64,000 nt of DNA from JAJFFW01 sp038534195 (GTDB lineage: Bacteria > Pseudomonadota > Alphaproteobacteria > Caulobacterales > Parvularculaceae), in the NCBI GenBank assembly GCA_038534195.1, contig JBCAXE010000016.1, positions 9,102-73,101 of the forward strand, written 5' to 3'. The first letter of the stretch is position 1; the number at the start of each line of letters is the position of its first letter. The position numbers were made by a program, and so were the translations under genes. Below, piece by piece: positions 43,529 to 50,329 of this stretch. The notes beneath the pieces were generated by a model. That model ran no database searches. It saw only the letters and a program-made list of their open reading frames with translations, and was not told the DNA's origin.

Positions 43529-43848
43529 GAACGGTCTTCAGGGTTGGGCGTATTCAGCCGGATGAGAAGATAGACGGCGAACGCCGTCGCGACACCGGGT
43601 ATAAGACAGAGCGGGATCGCGATCCACCCATAGGGCCGTCGTTCAAACAGCACCCAGACGGTCAGGATGAGACCGCAAAAGATAGCGTCAAGGGAATAGC
43701 CTGTGGAGTAAGGGTTCACGAACCCGGCGGCGAAGGCGCTGATCGCGTCGCCGCTTGCGATCAGGGGCGGAATGACAATCCAGACGAAGGCGAGTGCGAA
43801 CGCCGCGCCCAACATAATCGTTATTAACGTAAAAAGACGTTCATTCAT
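43516..43848 (-). CDS. DUF2834-like membrane protein
   Basis: 110 residues with three membrane helices (about 5-30, 45-68 and 75-98). The segment YSLDAIFCGLILTVWVLFER followed by RRPYGWIAIPLCL matches the DUF2834 pattern (D...L..W...E..R). Its last codons overlap the carboxyltransferase start by 13 bp, so the two are probably coupled. Function unknown. Confidence 0.75.
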   Translation of the reverse strand: MNERLFTLITIMLGAAFALAFVWIVIPPLIASGDAISAFAAGFVNPYSTGYSLDAIFCGLILTVWVLFERRPYGWIAIPLCLIPGVATAFAVYLLIRLNTPNPEDRSWPS

Positions 43849-43870
43849 TTTAACCCCTCAATTGTCGTTG

Positions 43871-44299
43871 TTACGCGAGCAGTGGCGACAAAACCGCGCG
43901 GAACGCGTCCGGGAGCGGCGTCGGTTTTCGACTTTCCCGGTCCACATAGACATGAACGAAATGACCTTCAGCAGCGGCCTCGTTGTCGCCTTTCTTGAAG
44001 ATCGCCAGTTCATAGCGAACCGATGAATTGCCGAGATGCGCGACCCGTAGCGCGCCCTCCAACGCTTGTGGAAACGCCAGCGGCGCGAAATATCGGCATG
44101 TGGTCTCAACGACGAGGCCAATGACGGATCCGCGATGGATATCGAGCGCGCCTTGCGCCACAAGATAGCCGTTCACGATCGTGTCGAAGTAACTGTAATA
44201 GACAACGTTGTTCACATGCGCGTAGATGTCATTGTCCGACCACCGCGTTTGAAGTGGTGTGAAGTGTTTGTAGTCGCCGCGCGTCGATCTCGCCGTCAC
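43871..44299 (-). CDS. Acyl-CoA thioesterase (4HBT/YbgC-like)
   Basis: 142-residue hot-dog thioesterase. The active-site region reads QTRWSDNDIYAHVNNVVYYS, with the catalytic Asp of the 4HBT group (RWSDND-x2-HVNN). The start is a GTG overlapping the DUF3052 stop (GTGA at 44296-44299), giving the natural hot-dog N-terminus; an ORF reading that begins further upstream is rejected. Likely hydrolyses a short or branched acyl-CoA, in line with the neighbouring leucine genes, though this is inference. Confidence 0.85.
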   Translation of the reverse strand: MTARSTRGDYKHFTPLQTRWSDNDIYAHVNNVVYYSYFDTIVNGYLVAQGALDIHRGSVIGLVVETTCRYFAPLAFPQALEGALRVAHLGNSSVRYELAIFKKGDNEAAAEGHFVHVYVDRESRKPTPLPDAFRAVLSPLLA

Positions 44300-44724
44300 T
44301 TCTTTCTGTCCTTCACCGGGATCACGAGTTTCAGTCCAGACCAGATCTCGTCCACCGCGCACACTTTCACATCCACAAGCCCGATTTTCAGGGCGTGATT
44401 GCGCACTGTGTCTTCGGTGATCGTCGAGGGGACGCCTGACGATTTTTTCGGCCATGAGACCCAGATCATGCCGTTTTGTTCGAGTTCTTTTTTTAATGCG
44501 GGCAAGGTTTTCTCAAACGCCGGCGCGTCAGCTGAGAAATAGTGGATATAGTCATATGGCCCGCCGCCTACGCCGCGCGGCGTCTTGGCGCGTTTGACGC
44601 GGGCCCAGCCGTCAAAAGTGTTCAGCTCGGCGATGGGCTCAGGCACTGCAACAAGAAGGCCTGCCGCGCCGTCCTTGACGCCCAGCTTTTTAAGAAGCGG
44701 CGTTCCGGAATACCCCGCTGGCAT
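44296..44724 (-). CDS. DUF3052 family protein
   Basis: 142-residue cytoplasmic protein. The N-terminus AGYSGTPLLKKLGVKDG and the middle NGMIWVSWPKKSSGVPSTIT are the conserved blocks of DUF3052, a widely distributed but uncharacterised family; the last part reads GLVDVKVCAVDEIWSGLKLV. Its ATG overlaps the alcohol-dehydrogenase stop by one base (TAATG) and its stop overlaps the thioesterase GTG, so the three form a coupled unit. Confidence 0.82.
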   Translation of the reverse strand: MPAGYSGTPLLKKLGVKDGAAGLLVAVPEPIAELNTFDGWARVKRAKTPRGVGGGPYDYIHYFSADAPAFEKTLPALKKELEQNGMIWVSWPKKSSGVPSTITEDTVRNHALKIGLVDVKVCAVDEIWSGLKLVIPVKDRKK

Positions 44725-45869
44725 TAGAGAACGTCCGTATACATCTGCAGCGCATCATCATACGTCACCTCCCGCGGATTATTCACAAGGACGCGTTGCG
44801 CTTTCATGGCGTCTTCGGCCATGCGCGGCAAATCATTGTGGGAGACCCCAACCTGGCTGAGACGGCGTTCAACGCCAGTGGCTTCGACAATCTCAACAAG
44901 CCGGGCGATAAAGGCGGCGGTGTTCGCCTCATCGGAACCGTCGGCCTGCGCCCCTACATACGGCGCAAGCTCCGAGTAAAGGTGCGCCGCGTTTGGCGCA
45001 TTGAACTTCAGCACTGGTTCGAGCATCAACGAATTGGAAAGCCCGTGCGGCACATGGAAGATGCCGCCAAGCGGGTAGGCGAGACCGTGAACGGCGCCGA
45101 CCGGGGAATTGGCGAACGCCTGACCCGCCAGCATTGCGCCGAGCAACATCTCGCCGCGGGCTTTTTTGTCGTCCGGCGTCTCGCAAGCGCGGACGATATT
45201 TGACGAAAGTAGTTTTAAAGCCTCGCGGGCCAATGCGTCGGATACAGGGTTCTTTCGCGTGTTATTCGTATACGCCTCAATCGCATGAACCATGGCGTCG
45301 ATGCCGGTCGCCGCTGTGACGGGTCGGGGCAAGCCAAGCGTCAGGTCAGGATCAAGAACGGCCATGTCTGGAAAGAGCGCGTTATCAACAATGCCGACTT
45401 TTTCATCGTCTTCCGTGGTGATGACGGAAATTGACGTCACCTCTGATCCCGTGCCGGCGGTTGTCGGCGCGCAGATAAGCGGCGCGCGGCCGCCTTTCAC
45501 CTGATCGGTCCCGTAGATCTCTTCGAGCGATTGAGAAGAATTGAGGAGGACGGCGACGATTTTCGCCGTGTCCATGGAAGAGCCGCCGCCAAGCGCGATG
45601 ACGCCGTCGGCTTCGTGGGCGCGCGCAGCCTCAACCGCCTTGCGCACGAGCGGCGCAGGTGGGTCGGCGGCCACTTCGTCAAACAGAAGAACATTGAGCC
45701 CGGCGGCCTGAAGACTATCCATCGCTGGCGCAACGAGGCCAGCGTTGATCAACCCTTTATCAGTGAGCAGCACTGGCCGCCGTATCCATCCCGCCGCCAG
45801 TTCCCCGAGACGGCGCGTCGAGCCGCTTTCAAAAATGATTTCCGGGACCGTATGGAAGGTGAAGCTCAT
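44724..45869 (-). CDS. Iron-containing alcohol dehydrogenase
   Basis: 381-residue type III alcohol dehydrogenase. NAD-binding GGGSSMDTAKIVAVLL, then APTTAGTGSEVTSISVITTE, and the metal site HAIEAYTN plus FHVPHGLSNSLMLEPVL with its histidines. Substrates in this family range from ethanol to lactaldehyde and 4-hydroxybutyrate; none is indicated here. Head gene of the ADH-DUF3052-thioesterase unit; 15 bp from the SnoaL-like lipoprotein gene upstream. Confidence 0.92.
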   Translation of the reverse strand: MSFTFHTVPEIIFESGSTRRLGELAAGWIRRPVLLTDKGLINAGLVAPAMDSLQAAGLNVLLFDEVAADPPAPLVRKAVEAARAHEADGVIALGGGSSMDTAKIVAVLLNSSQSLEEIYGTDQVKGGRAPLICAPTTAGTGSEVTSISVITTEDDEKVGIVDNALFPDMAVLDPDLTLGLPRPVTAATGIDAMVHAIEAYTNNTRKNPVSDALAREALKLLSSNIVRACETPDDKKARGEMLLGAMLAGQAFANSPVGAVHGLAYPLGGIFHVPHGLSNSLMLEPVLKFNAPNAAHLYSELAPYVGAQADGSDEANTAAFIARLVEIVEATGVERRLSQVGVSHNDLPRMAEDAMKAQRVLVNNPREVTYDDALQMYTDVL

Positions 45870-45884
45870 GGGATTATTGCTCGC

Positions 45885-46361
45885 TCATTCATCGACGCGC
45901 CGGTCGTTCCAGATCAGGTTCGTGATCAGCCAATTCTTGTCGTTCTGTTGTTCAAGCGACATCATGTAATTCCCGGTTTGATGATATGACGCGCCATCAT
46001 AGTCAAATTTGAGCCGATAGCGTCCGCGCAGCACGGCGAAACCATCTTTTCCATCGATGCTCTCAGCCTCATGTTCAAACAGTGTCGTGTTCGTTGGAGG
46101 GCCGTCATCGGGGAACCAGAAGCCGCGGATTGCCTTATGGCCTGTCAGCGGGGGGTGGCCGCCGCCGGGGGCGATTGTCGCGTCATCACTGAACAGCGCC
46201 ATAACAGCGCTTTCCTGATCGCCAAGATCTGGCTTGAGCCAGCCCTCAGTATACGCAGTATCAATCGCCGTAATTGCATCAATGTCGTCCTCTGTAAGGC
46301 CTTGAACGCGCCCGCATCCGGCCAGGAGAGTGATCGCGACAATTGCGGCGAGAATTCTCAA
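45885..46361 (-). CDS. SnoaL/NTF2-like lipoprotein
   Basis: 158 residues, signal peptide with lipobox (ITLLAGCG, Cys about 16), then an NTF2-like fold: IDTAYTEGWLKPDLGDQES, VMALFSDDATIAPGGGHPPL and GHKAIRGFWFPD are typical of SnoaL/DUF4440 domains. These small folds bind or act on small molecules, but none can be named. It stands between the deacylase and the alcohol dehydrogenase. Confidence 0.75.
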   Translation of the reverse strand: MRILAAIVAITLLAGCGRVQGLTEDDIDAITAIDTAYTEGWLKPDLGDQESAVMALFSDDATIAPGGGHPPLTGHKAIRGFWFPDDGPPTNTTLFEHEAESIDGKDGFAVLRGRYRLKFDYDGASYHQTGNYMMSLEQQNDKNWLITNLIWNDRRVDE

Positions 46362-46393
46362 AGGGTATTCCTCTTAATGAATGAGCGGCTCGC

Positions 46394-48145
46394 TTACCCA
46401 AGCCGCACTAACCGTCCGGGTCGCGCATCGGTCACCTGGTCGTCCGCGATCACTTGGGCCCCGGCGACCAGCGTTGCGCGATAGCCTTTCACTGGCTGCA
46501 GCAGGCGCTGACCGCCGGCTGGGAGGTCCTGAATCATGCGCGGCGCGCCAAGCGAAAGAGTGTTGTGATCAATGACGTTAATGTCGGCGCGCAAGCCGAC
46601 CTTGAGCCGGCCGCGATCCTTAAGGCCGAGATAGTCGGCGCCGTCTGCAGTCAACATCTGTATGCCGCGGGCCAGATCAATCTGGTCATGATCCCGGTCG
46701 CGGCACCAATAGCTCAAAAGATAGGTGGGAAAACTGGCGTCGCAGATTGTGCCCACATGAGCGCCGCCGTCGGAGAGGCCGGGCAGCGCTTTCGGGTGCG
46801 TCATCATCGTGCGCACATTGTCGTAATTGAAGTCGGTGTAGTTATAGATTGGAAAATAGATGAGCTGACGCCCGTCGAGTTCCAGAAGCGTGTCGTAGAG
46901 TTTCGCCATGACGCTGACACCGTCGCGCAGCGCTTCGGCGCCGAGGGAAGCCTCCTGAGGTTGTTCATAATCGGGCGCTTCGCCCAGCCGGAAAAACTTA
47001 TTGGCGACAAGATCAATGGCGGCGATCATCATGTCAGCGATCGGCGGCACGGATGATCCTTCACCGGCGAGCTTCACCGGTTTTTCCGTCAGACATTTTG
47101 CGCGAAACGTGGGATCGCGCATAATCCGCACCCGCTCTTCCAGAGGTTTATCTTTGATTTCGATATAGCTCGGCTGCGCCATCATCGGATGGAAGGTGCA
47201 TTGCAGCCCCTGAAAGACACCGATTGCGCGCGGCGCCACCTGAACGCGAAAGTCCACGCCCTCAGCATTCAGGCGATCGGCGCCGTTGAGGATGCGGGTC
47301 CATTGTTTGGGCGCCATGTCGCGCTGCATCAGCGAGATTGACGCCGGGCGGCCGCTGGCTTTGACGAACGCTTCGACGGTCGCAAACTCTTCGTCGAATT
47401 GATCGCCCTCCCGCTCCAGATTGAAGTCCGAGACGATCTGGACGACGCCGTGATCAAGGCTTTCGAACGCCTGTGCGATGCCAGCGAGTTCACGCGCGTT
47501 CGCTTCGGAACTGGGTGTCCAGTCGCCGTCCGCCGTGCGGTGGATGTCCGTACGGCCAATGGAAAAACCCGCCGCACCTGCCTTGAGCGCATCACGGACG
47601 ATCGCACGCATCGTCGCGATGTCCTCATCGCTCGCTTCCTCATGCGCGCTGGCGCGTTCGCCCATGGCGAAAACGCGCACCGGGTCATGGCCGATCATCG
47701 CGGCGTGATCGATCGTGTGCGGCATCGCGTCGATCGCGTTCAGGTAATCGGCGAAGCTCTCCCATTCCCACGACAACCCTTCGTGAAGCGCGGTACCCGG
47801 AATATCCTCGACGCCCTCCATCAATTTGATCAGGCGATCATGATCGTCAGGGCGCACAGGCGCGAAACCGACGCCGCAATTGCCGGTTAAGATGGTAGTG
47901 ACCCCATGATTGACGGAAGGGCGCAGCTCTTCATCCCAGGAAATCTGGCCGTCATAATGGGTGTGAAGATCAATAAATCCGGGCGTGACGATGGCGCCTT
48001 CGGCGTCAATGGTTCGGTCAGCCGCCGCCGCGCAGGCGCCGATTTCGGCGATTACGCCGTCTTTAACGCCAATGTTCGCGCGCACCGGCGCACCGCCGTC
48101 GCCGTCATAAACAAGGCCGTCGCGGATTGTCAGATCGAACGCCAT
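46394..48145 (-). CDS. D-aminoacylase-like amidohydrolase
   Basis: 583-residue metal-dependent hydrolase. The first metal motif is GFIDLHTHYDGQISWDEELR and the cysteine/loop region TTILTGNCGVGFAPVRPDDH, both diagnostic of N-acyl-D-amino-acid deacylases; DGGAHVGTICDASFPTYLLS near residue 450 holds the catalytic Asp. The C-terminal beta domain ends with RADINVIDHNTLSLGAP. The family hydrolyses N-acyl-D-amino acids and related amides; substrate not visible. It is 13 bp from the BASS transporter gene, which might import its substrate. Confidence 0.85.
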   Translation of the reverse strand: MAFDLTIRDGLVYDGDGGAPVRANIGVKDGVIAEIGACAAAADRTIDAEGAIVTPGFIDLHTHYDGQISWDEELRPSVNHGVTTILTGNCGVGFAPVRPDDHDRLIKLMEGVEDIPGTALHEGLSWEWESFADYLNAIDAMPHTIDHAAMIGHDPVRVFAMGERASAHEEASDEDIATMRAIVRDALKAGAAGFSIGRTDIHRTADGDWTPSSEANARELAGIAQAFESLDHGVVQIVSDFNLEREGDQFDEEFATVEAFVKASGRPASISLMQRDMAPKQWTRILNGADRLNAEGVDFRVQVAPRAIGVFQGLQCTFHPMMAQPSYIEIKDKPLEERVRIMRDPTFRAKCLTEKPVKLAGEGSSVPPIADMMIAAIDLVANKFFRLGEAPDYEQPQEASLGAEALRDGVSVMAKLYDTLLELDGRQLIYFPIYNYTDFNYDNVRTMMTHPKALPGLSDGGAHVGTICDASFPTYLLSYWCRDRDHDQIDLARGIQMLTADGADYLGLKDRGRLKVGLRADINVIDHNTLSLGAPRMIQDLPAGGQRLLQPVKGYRATLVAGAQVIADDQVTDARPGRLVRLG

Positions 48146-48158
48146 GCGCGTCTCTCCC

Positions 48159-49058
48159 TCAGGACCGTCGCCGATAGAGCCACACCATAAACCCGCCGGC
48201 GATCAGGTGCCAAACGCCCCACACAGCCGTGAGCGCGGCTGCGCCGCCGAGGCCCTCCAATTGACCGAGCAGGATCACGAGGGCGAGCCCAGTGTTCTGC
48301 AGTCCAATCTCGAAGGTGAGCGCCCGCCGGGTCGGGCCGCCGACTTTCAAAAGTGCGCCGATCACGGCGCCGAGGGCGAATGCAGCGGAGGAATGGATGA
48401 TCACCGGCGGCAAGATCAGGCCGGTCGCCGCGAGAAGTTTCGGTGTCTTATCGAAAGTCCCGACAATAACGATGACGGCCAATATAAAGGCGCCGATGGC
48501 GGCGCCCGGTTTTCTGATGCGCGCGGCGAGGTTCGGCGCCCAGCGGGCGGTCGACATGCCGAGCCCCAAGGGAACCGCGAGAAGCGCCGTGGTCTGCAAT
48601 ACAAACGCGATTGCATTGAATTCGATCGATTGCAGCAACGACGCGGTGGGCGGATAGAGGCTCGCCCATAAAAGGATCGCTGCGGGTGTGAAGAATGCGG
48701 CGATGACGCTCGACGTAGCGGTGAGGGCGACAGAGAGCGCCGTGTCGCCGCGCGAAAAGTAAGTCATCATGTTCGATACATTACCGCCGGGACAGGCGGC
48801 GACGACGATCATACCGAGCGCGATGGAGGCTGGCGGCGAAATCAGAAAGACGAGGGCCAGCGTCAGGAGCGGCAGGCCAATCACTTGCCCGACGACGCCG
48901 CTCGCATAAACGCGGGGGCGGTCGAGCAGCGCCTTGAAGTCGCGCACTTCAAGTCCGAGCGCCACTGAAAACATGATCATGAATAGCGCCAGCGCAAGGC
49001 CGACCTGCGAGGCCGGATCGAGCGCTATCCGAAGTTGATCCAGCGTCTGCGCGTCCAT
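48159..49058 (-). CDS. BASS-type sodium-dependent transporter
   Basis: 299 residues with nine or ten membrane helices. The conserved ACPGGNVSNMMTYFSRGD (crossover and Na site) is the hallmark of bile acid:sodium symporter-like proteins. Bacterial members move organic acids such as pyruvate or pantoate; no substrate is shown. Co-directional with the amidohydrolase. Confidence 0.88.
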   Translation of the reverse strand: MDAQTLDQLRIALDPASQVGLALALFMIMFSVALGLEVRDFKALLDRPRVYASGVVGQVIGLPLLTLALVFLISPPASIALGMIVVAACPGGNVSNMMTYFSRGDTALSVALTATSSVIAAFFTPAAILLWASLYPPTASLLQSIEFNAIAFVLQTTALLAVPLGLGMSTARWAPNLAARIRKPGAAIGAFILAVIVIVGTFDKTPKLLAATGLILPPVIIHSSAAFALGAVIGALLKVGGPTRRALTFEIGLQNTGLALVILLGQLEGLGGAAALTAVWGVWHLIAGGFMVWLYRRRS

Positions 49059-49090
49059 TCAGGCGCGCTCGCGGCTGGCAGAAGCGGCGA

Positions 49091-49591
49091 TCAATAGTTG
49101 CTCCAGAGAATTAGCCTTAGAATGACCGCCGTGATCAACAGTCCCGCCCAGAAGGTGAGGCGGATGCGGAGCGCTCCGTACCATGACGGTAAGTTGCCGG
49201 CGTCAACTGCGCGCAGATCGCGCAGGAGAAGATAAATCAGCGCCACAAGAACTAACCCATGGCGCCATGCACCTGGGATGACGAGCGTGAAAGGCAAGTT
49301 TCCCCACACCGCGACCCATACGACGAGGGCTACAATCATGCCAGGCAGCAGCGGCTCGTTATCTGCGCGCCCTCCCACGAGCAAACCGCCTGCGCCGACG
49401 CCCGCCATGTAAGCGGCGATGATCCCGCCATAGGCGAGGACCATCGAATGCATGGTGCGGGCGAAAATATCGCCTCCGGGGAAAAGCGGTGCGATCCAAA
49501 CCGCCGCGGCGCCGAAAAGGAATGGGACGAGACCCATGAGGCCCAGTCGCGTCATTTCAGCCCGCCGGTTGTCGCCGCCTGCGCCTGCCAT
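49091..49591 (-). CDS. DUF3429-like membrane protein, copy 1
   Basis: 166 residues with five hydrophobic segments. Its C-terminal SWYGALRIRLTFWAGLLITA matches the (D/S)WY..(L/V)R..LT motif of DUF3429 proteins, though the N-terminal half (AVWIAPLFPGG, AYGGIIAAYMAGVGAGG) is more diverged than that of copy 2. Twelve bp from copy 2 on the same strand, so a tandem pair. Function unknown. Confidence 0.68.
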   Translation of the reverse strand: MAGAGGDNRRAEMTRLGLMGLVPFLFGAAAVWIAPLFPGGDIFARTMHSMVLAYGGIIAAYMAGVGAGGLLVGGRADNEPLLPGMIVALVVWVAVWGNLPFTLVIPGAWRHGLVLVALIYLLLRDLRAVDAGNLPSWYGALRIRLTFWAGLLITAVILRLILWSNY

Positions 49592-49603
49592 GGTTTCTCT
49601 CCG

Positions 49604-50113
49604 CTACGTCGCCACGATCGCGGCGAGCGCAAACAGGAAAGAGAATTCCATGAGAATCGTCAATGGCGTTCTAACGCCAAGATACCAGTCCGGCGCGCCG
49701 GATCCGCGCCTTGTCGCCCGCAAATCGTCTATCAGGAGAATCGGTAATGCGATCACGATCAGAGCGAAGCGCGCGCGCATATCGTCGAGCACGAAAATCG
49801 GCATGGCGATCAGGAGCGGAACAACGCCGCCGAGGAGATGGCGGAAGGTAGGGCCGTCCGGGCGCATCACCGCGACGCCCCAGCGAACGCCGCCGAAAAA
49901 CGCGATTAGCGCGCCGCCGTAGAGCGCCATGAAGCTGAGCGCCAACGGCCCGAAATCTTCCTTGCGCAGGACCACCAGTAACGCGGCGATAATCAGCGGC
50001 AAGGCGCCAGCGTAGGCGAGAACCGCCGCCGCATGCGGCAGTCCTTTCGCGCGCGGCGGTTGTGTGTACAGAGAGTGATGATTGGTGAGCGCGTCGAAAG
50101 TTTGGCCAGTCAT
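49604..50113 (-). CDS. DUF3429 membrane protein, copy 2
   Basis: 169 residues, five membrane segments. The signature MALYGGALIAFFGGVRWGVA is the DUF3429 hallmark, and DWYLGVRTPLTILMEFSFLF closes the domain. It precedes copy 1 (12 bp), and an AAGGAGGG ribosome site lies before its ATG. Function unknown; homologs are common in alpha- and gammaproteobacteria. Confidence 0.8.
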   Translation of the reverse strand: MTGQTFDALTNHHSLYTQPPRAKGLPHAAAVLAYAGALPLIIAALLVVLRKEDFGPLALSFMALYGGALIAFFGGVRWGVAVMRPDGPTFRHLLGGVVPLLIAMPIFVLDDMRARFALIVIALPILLIDDLRATRRGSGAPDWYLGVRTPLTILMEFSFLFALAAIVAT

Positions 50114-50278
50114 GAAAGCCCTCCTTTTCCTTCGTTATTGCGCCTTTTTTATTTGTGAACGGGAATGATCCCTAACCACCCCGCCAAGAGCGACATGGCG
50201 ACGCAGACAAAGTCGCAACTGGGCGGCCTGTTCGGTGCGAGGCCTTAAATCGGTCGCCCGATCTCGACTTTCAGTACA

Positions 50279-50314
50279 GAAAGCGCCGCCGATGGCCCCA
50301 CCGGCGGCGCTTTC
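50279..50314 (-). terminator. Terminator-like hairpin behind the podJ-like gene
   Basis: 13-bp perfect arms (50279-50291 and 50302-50314) with a 10-nt loop, just downstream of the podJ-like stop. The T-run is short (TTTC), so it may act as an mRNA 3' stabiliser rather than a strong terminator. Confidence 0.6.
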
Positions 50315-50329
50315 AAGAATAATGTGTGA

